A stretch of 64,000 nt of DNA from Streptomyces sp. NBC_01224 (lineage in GTDB: Bacteria > Actinomycetota > Actinomycetes > Streptomycetales > Streptomycetaceae), in assembly GCF_036002945.1 (NCBI RefSeq), contig NZ_CP108529.1:3596001-3660000 (forward strand). The letters run 5' to 3'. The position numbers and the translations under genes were made by a program. Numbering within the stretch: position 1 is the first letter of the stretch; each line of letters opens with the position of its first letter. The notes beneath the pieces are model-generated. The model was given only the letters and a program-made list of their open reading frames with translations, searched no databases and had not been told where the DNA came from. This document shows positions 1-7,891 of this stretch, piece after piece.

Positions 1-672
1 GTACAGCCGCTCGGCGATCTCCCGGTTGGTGCGGCCGGCGGTCAGTTCGGCCAGCACCTGGAGCTCCCGTGGCGAGAGTCCGCCAGGCCGCCGCGCGGTC
101 GGGTGCCGCACGTCCGCGGCGGGGTCGGCCGCGGCGAGGGCCTCGGGCGGCGGGCCTGCGTGGGGGGCGACGGCCGCGGCGAGGGCCTCGGTGAGCAGCG
201 TGACCACGGCGCGCGCCGGATCGGGCGTGCGCCGCGGCCGGCGGGTGCTGACGTTCAGCATGCCGACGTACCGGCCGTCGGCGGCGAAAAGGCACTGGGC
301 CACGCCGTCCTCGATGCCGAGGGGACACAGCACCTCCTGGAAGCCCGGGGATGCCGCCAGGAGCTGCCCGGGGACGTCCCTGAGCCAGAGACCGCCTCGG
401 GCCGGGCTGCGGAGCACGGGGAACACCGGGTCGTGGTGGAGGCGGGTCTCGATGTAGGCCGTGGCATCGTCCGGGTAGCTCCCGGCCAGGGTGGTGTGGC
501 GCCGACGCAACGGATCCCACCGGGCCAGGGAGGCGTGGTCGTACTCCATCACCTCCGACAGCGCCGCCAGGACCGTGTCGACGCCGCTCGCGCCGCTCGT
601 GGCGCTCCTGGCGGCCTCACGGACATGGACGGCCGCGTCCAGGATGTCCGCCCCGCTCCGCTCCGCTGCCAT
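1..672 (-). CDS. LuxR-family transcriptional regulator, C-terminus cut off by the window edge
   Basis: The reading frame runs off the left edge, so only about 224 residues are visible. The last visible residues (about 195-224) begin a LuxR/NarL helix-turn-helix: GLSPRELQVLAELTAGRTNR followed by EIAERLY. The first 170 residues are a variable sensory region with the look of a GAF-like fold, with no phosphoacceptor receiver motif. It should bind DNA as a dimer, with an unknown signal. The ATG at 672 sits directly against a GGAGG (673-677), too close for a normal ribosome site. No better in-frame start is visible, so the start is uncertain. The upstream amidohydrolase gene ends 31 bp before it on the same strand. 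Confidence 0.8.
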   Translation of the reverse strand, partial: MAAERSGADILDAAVHVREAARSATSGASGVDTVLAALSEVMEYDHASLARWDPLRRRHTTLAGSYPDDATAYIETRLHHDPVFPVLRSPARGGLWLRDVPGQLLAASPGFQEVLCPLGIEDGVAQCLFAADGRYVGMLNVSTRRPRRTPDPARAVVTLLTEALAAAVAPHAGPPPEALAAADPAADVRHPTARRPGGLSPRELQVLAELTAGRTNREIAERLY

Positions 673-703
673 CCTCCAAGGATGATCATGTGCCCGGAAT
701 AGG

Positions 704-2407
704 TCAATCGCGAAGCGTGTCGTGCACGACCTGCCCGTCCACGACGGTGAGGACGACGGGCATCTCCGGGATGTCGTGGGGGTCGGCGGTGAGCAGATCC
801 CCGTCGAGCACGCAGAGGTCGGCGACCTTGCCCGGCTCCAGGGAGCCCTTCCAGTCGTCGGCGAAGTCCTGCCAGGCCGCGTCGATCGTGTACGTGCGGA
901 TCGCCTCGGCCAGGCCGATGCACTGCTCGGGGCCGCTGACCCGGCCGGCGGCCTTCGACTCGCGCAGCATCATGGTGGCGACGCCCTGGCGCCAGTCCGG
1001 GGACGTGACGGGGGCGTCGGACCCGCTCGCGACCCGCACGCCGGCGTCGATGGCATCGCGGTAGGGCCATGCGTACGCGGCCCGCTCGGCGCCGACGAAC
1101 TCCTCCTCCATGTCGGCGACGGTCCACTTGATGGTGGGGTTCATGTTGACGCCGAAGCCGTGCGCGGCCAGCACCTTCATGCTGTGCGCGGTGAGGAAGT
1201 CGCCGTGGATCACGTAGTGGCGGGCGTCGGGCCGCGGGTGCTCGGCCATGGCCGCGGCGAAGGCGTCCGCGACGGTGTCGCAGGCCCGGTCGCCGGTGAC
1301 GTGGACGCCCAACTGGTGCCCGGCGGCGTGGGCATGCCGGATCATGGCATCGATCTCGGCGGTCCGCTCGGCGTCGGTCTCGCCGCCGACGCAGAGGGAG
1401 CCGCAGCCGCCGCCTACGTACGGCTCGTGCATCCAGGACGTCTTGTTGGGGACGATGCCGTCGGCGAAGATCTTGACCCCGAGGATCGCGAGGCGGCGCG
1501 GATCGGCGTCGCCGGGCTTGCCGAGCGCGGTGAGGGTGCGGGCGAACTCCTCGGCGGTGCCGGCCATACCGGTGGGCAGGAGCAGGACGCCGAGGCGGGC
1601 GGTCAGTTCGCCGTCGGCCAGCAGCCGGCGGTAGACGTCGAGGGTTTCCGCACCGAGCGCACCCCGCATGATGCCGTCGCCGCCGGGGCCGAGTCCGGGC
1701 TCCGTGTAGCTGGTCACGCCGAGCCGGGCGAGCGTGGCGAGGGTCGACCTGATCGCGCCGGTCCGCTCCTGCCGACTGAGCGGCGGCAGCGCGTTCTGGA
1801 CGAGTGCCTGGGCCCCCTCGTGGAGCAGCCCGGTCGGCTCCCCGGCTTCGTCCACGACGATGGCCCCGCCGGGCGGCGCGGCAGTGTCCCGGTCCACCCC
1901 GATGAGCTCCAGCGCCTTGGAGTTGACCCAGGTGGCGTGCCCGGAGAAGGAGTAAAGGACGACGGGGTGGTCCGGGCTCACAGCGTCGAGGTCACGCCGC
2001 GAGGGCAGCCGCGACGGATCAAAGACGCACTCGTCGAGGTAACCGGTGTCCCAGCCGTGCCCCGTGATCCACTGCCCGCCCGGAACCCGCCCGACGGCCT
2101 CCCGTACCGCCTCGGCCACGTCCGCGAGGGAGGACACGGCGGGATGGCCGAGGTCGAGGGAGAGCGGCGGCGTCGACATGCCGAAGGCGCATCCGTGCAG
2201 ATGGGAATCGTTGATACCGGGAAGCAGCGTCGCCCCTCGCAGGTCGACGACGCGGGTGCCGGGTCCGACGAGCGGCGCGACGTCGTCCCGCCCACCGACA
2301 GCACTGATGACCCCACCGGTCACCGCCAGGGCCGAGGCGACGGAGAACTCCGCATCGACCGTGACCACCCGCCCGCCGAGAAACACCAGATCCGCATACG
2401 TGTCCAC
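704..2407 (-). CDS. Amidohydrolase family protein (YtcJ-like)
   Basis: About 567 residues, the usual length of YtcJ-type metal-dependent hydrolases. The metal-binding HxH lies in INDSHLHG near residue 65. Further family motifs are KIFADG, GVHVTGDRA, YVIHGDF and GSDAPV near the C-terminus. These enzymes hydrolyse amide or related C-N bonds; the substrate cannot be told from sequence. The open frame continues far upstream, but a GTG at 2407 has a good AAAGGA site seven bases before it and gives the normal amidohydrolase N-terminus (VDTYADLVFLGGRVV), so I use it. It is probably cytoplasmic, as no signal peptide is seen. The LuxR-type gene follows after 31 bp, so the two may be cotranscribed. Confidence 0.88.
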   Translation of the reverse strand: MDTYADLVFLGGRVVTVDAEFSVASALAVTGGVISAVGGRDDVAPLVGPGTRVVDLRGATLLPGINDSHLHGCAFGMSTPPLSLDLGHPAVSSLADVAEAVREAVGRVPGGQWITGHGWDTGYLDECVFDPSRLPSRRDLDAVSPDHPVVLYSFSGHATWVNSKALELIGVDRDTAAPPGGAIVVDEAGEPTGLLHEGAQALVQNALPPLSRQERTGAIRSTLATLARLGVTSYTEPGLGPGGDGIMRGALGAETLDVYRRLLADGELTARLGVLLLPTGMAGTAEEFARTLTALGKPGDADPRRLAILGVKIFADGIVPNKTSWMHEPYVGGGCGSLCVGGETDAERTAEIDAMIRHAHAAGHQLGVHVTGDRACDTVADAFAAAMAEHPRPDARHYVIHGDFLTAHSMKVLAAHGFGVNMNPTIKWTVADMEEEFVGAERAAYAWPYRDAIDAGVRVASGSDAPVTSPDWRQGVATMMLRESKAAGRVSGPEQCIGLAEAIRTYTIDAAWQDFADDWKGSLEPGKVADLCVLDGDLLTADPHDIPEMPVVLTVVDGQVVHDTLRD

Positions 2408-2656
2408 AGAAGGGTCCTTTCCAAAACCGGGCGCACCACGGCCACCCGCGAACGATCTCCCGAGGACTATGGCCACGCCCCCGCCCCCCGCACATCGGTC
2501 ATCCCACCGATACGCGCTCTCGCAATGGCAGGCTGACGCCTCGTGCTCGGGATCGTGCCGGGCTTCGGGAGGGCATGGGGCGCATCGCGGTTCGGATCCG
2601 GATCGGACCGCCCCTGGCCCCGTAGCACCCGGGCCGCCCGCCTCATTCACACACAC

Positions 2657-2692
2657 GCTGGAGCCCCTCGGTCCGACCCGAGGGGCTCCAGC
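2657..2692 (-). terminator. Hairpin terminator after the 195-aa gene
   Basis: A perfect 15-bp stem (2657-2671 with 2678-2692) closes a 6-nt loop. It lies just past the stop codon at 2713 of the minus-strand gene, inside the 305-bp gene-free stretch 2408-2712. There is no U tract, which is common for Streptomyces terminators. I see nothing else convincing in that stretch apart from the likely amidohydrolase promoter. Confidence 0.75.
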
Positions 2693-2712
2693 TCTGTGCG
2701 GAGCCTTTCGGG

Positions 2713-3300
2713 TCAGGCCCGGCCGCGGGCCTGGCGCGACACCACCGCGCGCAGCACCCGGCGGCCCTCGGTCGACAGGTCGACCACCCGGCGCAGGGCG
2801 GCACCGCTGCCCACCGTGCCCGTGGTCTCCGCGAGGGTCTCCAGGATCTGGATCTGGCGACGCAGTTCACCGGCGAGAAGCGGACCGGCGCCTTCCGGGC
2901 CTTCGGTGCGGCAGCGGTTCAGCAGTTCGATGCGGTCCTCGGACTCGGCCTCGTCCCCGCCCTGGGCATCGAACCGGCAGTGGGTCTTCAGCGCGGCAAG
3001 CGAACAGGCATCAGCCCACTCGCGCAGCTCCGGCGCCGCCCGGTCCACGGGTGCCTCGCCCAGCAGCTTCCGGATCTGTGGCGCCGCCCCCTCCGTAACG
3101 GCCGCGGCATCCAGCGCCGCGCGGACCGCCGCGAGGCGGTCGGGCCATCCTGAGCCGTCCGCGCACCCCGCCCAGAGCGGGCGCAGCGGATCCGGATCGG
3201 CCCCGTCGGCGGGCTGCGGCAGGCAGCGGTCGAGGCAGGCGACCGCGCTCGCGGCCAGCCCCCGCTCGTCAGCGGCGGCGATCAGTTCCAGCAGGCTCAT
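2713..3300 (-). CDS. Conserved hypothetical protein, 195 aa
   Basis: I do not recognise a named family. The protein is soluble, about 195 residues, Ala/Leu/Glu rich and predicted largely helical, with no signal peptide or membrane span. It begins SLLELIAAADERGLAASAVA and contains scattered cysteines (for example ACLDRC near residue 20 and NRC near 135). The ATG at 3300 is preceded by GGGAGACGCCG, a good ribosome site; a longer frame to 3339 would run through the palindrome upstream and is unlikely. The gene stands alone between two hairpins or palindromes. Third-position GC is high, so it is very likely a real gene of the Streptomyces core. Confidence 0.8.
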   Translation of the reverse strand: MSLLELIAAADERGLAASAVACLDRCLPQPADGADPDPLRPLWAGCADGSGWPDRLAAVRAALDAAAVTEGAAPQIRKLLGEAPVDRAAPELREWADACSLAALKTHCRFDAQGGDEAESEDRIELLNRCRTEGPEGAGPLLAGELRRQIQILETLAETTGTVGSGAALRRVVDLSTEGRRVLRAVVSRQARGRA

Positions 3301-3321
3301 CGGCGTCTCCCGTCGGCCCGT

Positions 3322-3343
3322 CCTCGTGCGTGCACGCACGAGG
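3322..3343. promoter_or_regulatory. Perfect 22-bp palindrome upstream of the 195-aa gene
   Basis: CCTCGTGCGTG is followed at once by its exact reverse complement, giving a 22-bp palindrome with no spacer. It ends 22 bp upstream of the ATG at 3300 and 75 bp downstream of the DUF4328 stop. With no loop it fits an operator for a dimeric regulator better than a terminator hairpin. Confidence 0.5.
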
Positions 3344-3417
3344 ATGCGGCGCTTCCCGTTACCGCATTCAGCGCCGAGTGACTCAAAATCGTCACCGCTG
3401 AGGCCGAATCACGTCCC

Positions 3418-4233
3418 TCAGTAGGTCTGGCCTGCTGACGGCTGTGCGCCGAGCGGATACACGCCGAGGGCCGCCCGCTCCCCCTGCATCCGGGTCAGCT
3501 TGCGTACGAAGAGGATCGCGAGCACCGCCGCCACGATGTCGAGGGCGTCGGACACCATCACCAGCCCCACCGCGTCGATGATCTCCTGCGTCTCCTCGGC
3601 CTTCATGTACTGCCGGGACGTGACCCAGGAGAAGGCCAGTGAGCAGACCCACGCCCCCCACCACCGATTCATCGGGGCGGCCGGGACCGTGCGCCAGCTG
3701 CCGTCGGTGTTGGTCTGGGCGCTCGCCGTCCAGATGCCGCCCGCGATCCGGCGCGGCAGCACCAGGTTGGCGACCGGGACGAACCAGGCGCCGACCGCCC
3801 AGCCGGGCGACATCGGCTGCACGCTCGGGTCGAACACCTCGGCGTTCATCCGCACGCGCCGGAACCAGATGATGAAGACGATGCCGGTGGCCAGGGTCGT
3901 GACGGCCTGCAGCACACCGGCGGACCCGTACAGATTGTCCGCCAGGGTCGCCTCCGCGTCGTCGTAGGTCGCGAAGTCGTTCTCCAGCCCGTTCGCGAGC
4001 AGGCTGCGGATGTTCAGCCCCGCTGCCACGGCAAGCAGGTCGGCCACGGCGACGACGGCCAGCAGGATGACGACGGCCTTCGCGAGCCCGTCCGGCGAGC
4101 GCAGATACTGCTGCGGAGCGACGAAGGCCGGGACCGGCGGCACCGGGGCCCCCGCCCCGGCCGGTCCGGCACAGAGAAGACAGCGTCCGTCCGCGGTGAC
4201 CGGCGGTCTGAGACGACAGGTGGAGCACAGCAC
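3418..4233 (-). CDS. DUF4328 domain membrane protein with N-terminal zinc ribbon
   Basis: About 271 residues. The N-terminus has two CxxC pairs (CSTC and CLLC, residues 3-21) that should form a zinc ribbon. A proline-rich linker follows, and then several hydrophobic spans: VVILLAVVAVADLLAVAAGL, a central TLATGIVFIIWF, and a C-terminal segment near SDALDIVAAVLAILFV. The segment PGWAVGAWFVPVANLVLPRR is typical of DUF4328. The function is unknown. The start is GTG at 4233, reading VLCSTC, with a G-rich tract about ten bases upstream. It lies 117 bp from the next gene downstream and 124 bp from the hexosaminidase gene upstream, both on the same strand. Confidence 0.85.
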   Translation of the reverse strand: MLCSTCRLRPPVTADGRCLLCAGPAGAGAPVPPVPAFVAPQQYLRSPDGLAKAVVILLAVVAVADLLAVAAGLNIRSLLANGLENDFATYDDAEATLADNLYGSAGVLQAVTTLATGIVFIIWFRRVRMNAEVFDPSVQPMSPGWAVGAWFVPVANLVLPRRIAGGIWTASAQTNTDGSWRTVPAAPMNRWWGAWVCSLAFSWVTSRQYMKAEETQEIIDAVGLVMVSDALDIVAAVLAILFVRKLTRMQGERAALGVYPLGAQPSAGQTY

Positions 4234-4357
4234 GATGTGAAACCCCCCAGGGTTCTGAGCCAGGAACGCAGGAACGCGCGCGTCTCCCCGGAGCGCGCGG
4301 CATGCGAACGTAACCTCGGCCCACCGCCCTGTCCACGGGGAATCCGGTCCGCCCCGC

Positions 4358-5962
4358 TCAGCCCACCCCGTCGATCCGCGCGGCCAGTGCCCGGAACTGA
4401 TCCCAGCTCAGCGCCGGTTTGCCCGGGTTCCACAGCTTCTGGGCCGTCGCCCGCAGCGGCATCCGGATGCCCTGCGCCACCTGCGCCGGGGTCTGCGCCA
4501 GCGGGAGGTCGCCCCAGACCGCGAACCGGCCGCCCAGGATCTGGCCGGAGTAGCGCGCCGGGACAGGCTGGGTGCCGCGCAGGACGAGTGGGGTCCACTG
4601 CTCGTAGATCCGCTTGCCCGTGGGGTAGACGAAGTTGTTGGGCTGACCGAGTACGTAATAGAGGAACTCGTCGTTGAGGTTCACCACGCGTCGTCCCTCG
4701 CGCAGATACTCCTCCGGCAGCCGGGCGCCGTACTCCTTGCCCGTCCAGTACTCGACCTCGATGTCCTTGTCGGCATGGACGACTCCGTCGCGGAAGAAGC
4801 CGTCGTTCCAGGCCTTGGGCTGCTTGCCGTGCGGGCGCACCACCGCCGCGCGGTCGTTGAGCCAGCCGGTGGCGAGGTCCTTGATGCCGGCCTGTGGTCC
4901 GTATTTCTGCTGGGCGGCGCGTTGCAGCTGCGGGTACGAGGCGGCCGGGTCCTTCGCCATCAGGGCGCGGTACTCGTCGGCGCCGAGATGCCAGTACCGA
5001 CCGCCGAACAACTCGGTGAACTCACCGAGGAGTTCATCGATGAGCTTCGCCGCCCCCGGATCGGAGATGTCGAGCGATCCGGTCGAGCGCACACCCGACG
5101 CATTGCGCAGCTGGAGGTCGGGGTGGGCGCGCAGGACCGCGCCCAGATGGCCGGGGGAGTCGATCTCGGGGACGACCTCGATGTGCAGCCGGCCCGCGAG
5201 TCCGAGGATCTGCCGCACCTCCGCCTTGGTGAGGTGCTGCGGCGAGACCACTTCGGGGTGCGTGTCGGACTGGATACGGAACGCCTGGTCGTCGGAGAAG
5301 TGCAGGCCGAGCTGGTTGAGCTTGAGGTCGGCCATCTCGCGCAGCCGGTCCTCGATCCAGGCGACGGTGTAGTACTTGCGGGCGATGTCGAGGTTGAGGC
5401 CACGCTGCGGCCGGTCGGGGCGGTCGCGTACCTCGCCCTCGGGCATTTCGCCGTCGGCGCGCACCGACTGCTTCAGGGTTCGGGTTCCGTAGAAGACACC
5501 GGCCTGGTCGGGGCCGCTGATCGTGACCCGTCCGTCGTGCGTTCTGAGGGTGTACGACTCCGGGGTGCCCTTGCCGGGAGTGAGGGCCAGCTCCACATCG
5601 CCCGCGCGGGCGGGGACGTCACCCCGGTAGCGGATCTTCAGTTCCCTGGCGAGCAGCTGACCCTCGTCCGCGAGCGTCCCGCTGCCGTCGGCGATCACGA
5701 CCCCGGCGGCCGGGCCGGGCCGCCAGCCGGGGCCGCGGGCGGCAATGTGTTCGCGTACGGCGGGGATGGTGCGGGGCGGAGTGGAGAGCGGGTAGCTCCG
5801 GGTCGGCGAGGGGGCGGCCGAGGCGCGCGAGGAAGTGCGGGACTCCGACTCCCCCGCGAGTCCGCTGTCGGAGCTTTCCGGCCAGACGACGACGGCGATC
5901 GTCGCGGCAGCCGCCGCGGTGAGGACCGCACCGGCCACAAGAGCGCCGCGTGAGGGCGACAT
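4358..5962 (-). CDS. Secreted or membrane-anchored beta-N-acetylhexosaminidase (GH20)
   Basis: About 534 residues. An N-terminal hydrophobic stretch (VAGAVLTAAAAATIAVVVWP, residues 10-29) acts as a signal or membrane anchor, followed by a Ser/Thr/Pro-rich linker. A GH20b-type N-terminal domain precedes the catalytic barrel. The catalytic Asp-Glu pair is in HLGADEY (D329-E330 by my count), with RGLNLDIARKY and EIDSPGHLGAV as further GH20 landmarks. The family motif is usually HxGGDE; here the second Gly is Ala. It would release N-acetylglucosamine from chitin or peptidoglycan fragments outside the cell. The ATG at 5962 has GGAGG ten bases upstream. It is divergent from the OHCU decarboxylase gene. 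Confidence 0.92.
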   Translation of the reverse strand: MSPSRGALVAGAVLTAAAAATIAVVVWPESSDSGLAGESESRTSSRASAAPSPTRSYPLSTPPRTIPAVREHIAARGPGWRPGPAAGVVIADGSGTLADEGQLLARELKIRYRGDVPARAGDVELALTPGKGTPESYTLRTHDGRVTISGPDQAGVFYGTRTLKQSVRADGEMPEGEVRDRPDRPQRGLNLDIARKYYTVAWIEDRLREMADLKLNQLGLHFSDDQAFRIQSDTHPEVVSPQHLTKAEVRQILGLAGRLHIEVVPEIDSPGHLGAVLRAHPDLQLRNASGVRSTGSLDISDPGAAKLIDELLGEFTELFGGRYWHLGADEYRALMAKDPAASYPQLQRAAQQKYGPQAGIKDLATGWLNDRAAVVRPHGKQPKAWNDGFFRDGVVHADKDIEVEYWTGKEYGARLPEEYLREGRRVVNLNDEFLYYVLGQPNNFVYPTGKRIYEQWTPLVLRGTQPVPARYSGQILGGRFAVWGDLPLAQTPAQVAQGIRMPLRATAQKLWNPGKPALSWDQFRALAARIDGVG

Positions 5963-6219
5963 CGGTCAGAAACCTCCGGTATCGATGGGAAATAGAGCAT
6001 AAGTCAGGAGATAGCCGGGCAATCTCCTTGAAATGCGGTCCAGCAGATGTTCCGAAACTCTCCCGTCCGGGTGAAGTTCGCGCATCCGTCGGACGACCGT
6101 TGCCCGGCCTCGCTACCTTTGAGGCACATTCGTCTCTCCCTTCACCCTGCATCCGCCTGGTCTCACCCGTCCCGCCCCACTCCAGGCTCACAGATGCCGT
6201 TGATTCGAGGAGCCCCACG

Positions 6220-6792
6220 CTGTCCAGGTCCAGCGAGTCCCACGCCGGCCTCCCGAAGCGACTGCGGCGACCGGCCACCCGGACGGCCGTACCCGTCCAG
6301 AACGCCGGTCCGGCACAGGACCGGGCCGACGCCCCGGAACTCGACCGCTTCAACACCGCACCATCCGCCGAGGCCGAGGCCGCCCTGCTGAACTGCTGCG
6401 GCAGCCGGCGCTGGGCCGTGCGGGTGGCCGCCCACCGCCCGTACCCCGACCTGGACGCACTGCTGGCCGCCGCCGACGAGGCGGGCTACGACCTGCCCCC
6501 GCCGGATCTCGCCGAGGCACTCGCCGCCGAGGTCTCCCCCGGACTGCACCACGCCGCGCCGTACTCCGCCCATCTGGCGCTCCGGGCCGCGCACGCGGCG
6601 TACGAGTGCCGCTTCGGTCATGTCTTCGTGATCTGCCTGGACGGATTCGAGCCTGCCGAACAGCCGGACCAGGTACTCGCCGGAATCCGGGCCAGGCTGG
6701 CCCACGACCCCGACCAGGAGCGGGTGGTCACCGCGGACGAGATGCGGCGACTCGCCCGGGGCCGCATCATCGAGCTGGTATCGGGTTCATAA
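6220..6792 (+). CDS. 2-oxo-4-hydroxy-4-carboxy-5-ureidoimidazoline (OHCU) decarboxylase, CTG start
   Basis: About 190 residues; residues 41-190 match the OHCU decarboxylase (UraD) family. It starts with LDRFNTAPSAEAEAALLNCC and contains HPYPDL-like (HRPYPDLDALL) and FGHVFVICLDG motifs; the last resembles the family's FG(y/h)xFIxxxxG. The enzyme decarboxylates OHCU to S-allantoin in urate breakdown. No ATG or GTG lies in frame near the domain. The only upstream in-frame ATG (5950) overlaps the divergent hexosaminidase start. A CTG at 6220 follows GAGGAG (6207-6212) with a 7-nt gap, and third-position GC rises sharply exactly there. No other urate genes are adjacent. Confidence 0.8.
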   Translation: MSRSSESHAGLPKRLRRPATRTAVPVQNAGPAQDRADAPELDRFNTAPSAEAEAALLNCCGSRRWAVRVAAHRPYPDLDALLAAADEAGYDLPPPDLAEALAAEVSPGLHHAAPYSAHLALRAAHAAYECRFGHVFVICLDGFEPAEQPDQVLAGIRARLAHDPDQERVVTADEMRRLARGRIIELVSGS

Positions 6793-6999
6793 CGGAACGG
6801 TGCCGGTCAGCCCTGTCGACCAGTCCGTTCTAGCCCGTCCGTGGCTGTTTGATTGCCACTTTGATCACACCAGAGGCCCCCGCGCGAACGAACCGACAAA
6901 GCGTCGCTACGATGGCCGGGGCCGGTGGACCGTACCCGGCCGGGTCAGACCGACAGTCAAGCCGGCCGGCCCCAATCCCCGCTCCCGGAGGGTTCTTCC

Positions 7000-7380
7000 G
7001 TGCCGGCTGGAACGCTGTACCGCGGCCGGGAAGGCATGTGGTCCTGGGTGGCTCATCGAGTCACCGGTGTCCTCATTTTCTTCTTCCTGTTCGTACACGT
7101 CCTGGACACCGCTCTCGTCCGCGTTTCCCCCGAGGCCTACGACGACGTCGTGGCCACGTACAAGACGCCGATCGTCGCGCTCCTCGAATACGGCCTGGTG
7201 GCCGCCATTCTCTTCCACGCGCTGAACGGTCTCCGCATCGTCGCCGTGGACTTCTGGGCCAAGGGCCCGCGCTACCAGAAGCAGATGCTCTGGTCCGTCG
7301 TGGGTGTCTGGGTCGTGCTGATGGTCGGGGCCCTGTACCCCGTCCTCGGCCACGCCGTACGCGAAGTCTTCGGGAGCTGA
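7000..7380 (+). CDS. sdhC: Succinate dehydrogenase cytochrome b556 subunit SdhC
   Basis: About 126 residues with three membrane helices, the expected size for a separate SdhC. The motif [19 protein letters not shown] (residues 17-35) carries the heme-region histidines, and FHALNGLRI is the second family landmark. It anchors the flavoprotein and iron-sulfur subunits at the membrane and passes electrons to the menaquinone pool. The GTG at 7000 has GGAGGG seven bases upstream. It is the first gene of sdhCDAB. The roughly 200 bp before it hold the presumed promoter; a possible -10 (TACGAT, 6908-6913) is visible, but no convincing -35. Confidence 0.93.
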   Translation: MPAGTLYRGREGMWSWVAHRVTGVLIFFFLFVHVLDTALVRVSPEAYDDVVATYKTPIVALLEYGLVAAILFHALNGLRIVAVDFWAKGPRYQKQMLWSVVGVWVVLMVGALYPVLGHAVREVFGS

Positions 7381-7385
7381 GGCCA

Positions 7386-7862
7386 ATGTCCACCGAGTCC
7401 TCCGCCGCGATCGGCTCCGTCGAGGGCGTCCGCCTCTACGACGTCGACCACCCGGCTCCGGTCATCGAGCCGCCGCGCAAGCGGACCGGCAAGACCCCCA
7501 AGGGTTCGCGCACCAACTTCGAGATGTACGCCTGGCTCTTCATGCGCCTGTCGGGCATCGTCCTGGTCGTCCTGGTCCTGGGCCACCTGCTGATCCAGCT
7601 GGTGCTGGACGGCGGCGTCTCCAAGATCGGCTTCGCCTTCGTGGCGGGCCGCTGGGCCTCGCCGTTCTGGCAGGTCTGGGACCTGGCGATGCTGTGGCTG
7701 GCCATGCTGCACGGCGCCAACGGCCTCCGTACGGTCATCAACGACTACGCCGAACGGGACAACACCCGCTTCTGGCTGAAGATGCTGCTGTACACCGCCA
7801 CGGTGTTCACCGTCCTGCTGGGCACGCTGGTGATCTTCACCTTCGACCCGAACATCCGCTAG
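7386..7862 (+). CDS. sdhD: Succinate dehydrogenase membrane anchor subunit SdhD
   Basis: About 158 residues, beginning five bases after the sdhC stop. A soluble N-terminal region of about 50 residues precedes three membrane helices. The motifs [20 protein letters not shown] and [12 protein letters not shown] are typical of the hydrophobic anchor subunit, with the histidines expected to contact heme and quinone. Together with SdhC it forms the membrane part of complex II. The start ATG at 7386 follows GAGCTGAGGCCA, so translation is likely coupled to sdhC. Confidence 0.93.
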   Translation: MSTESSAAIGSVEGVRLYDVDHPAPVIEPPRKRTGKTPKGSRTNFEMYAWLFMRLSGIVLVVLVLGHLLIQLVLDGGVSKIGFAFVAGRWASPFWQVWDLAMLWLAMLHGANGLRTVINDYAERDNTRFWLKMLLYTATVFTVLLGTLVIFTFDPNIR

Positions 7863-7891
7863 GCGCCGGGCCAGAGGGACCAGAGGAAATC

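Noticed and set aside
2408..2656. Extended N-terminus of the amidohydrolase to 2656
   Set aside because: GTG 2407 has a good ribosome site and gives the normal family N-terminus; the extension runs through the neighbouring gene's terminator region.
5950..6219. N-terminal extension of the OHCU decarboxylase to ATG 5950
   Set aside because: It overlaps the start of the divergent hexosaminidase gene, codon bias is absent before 6220, and the added residues do not resemble the family.
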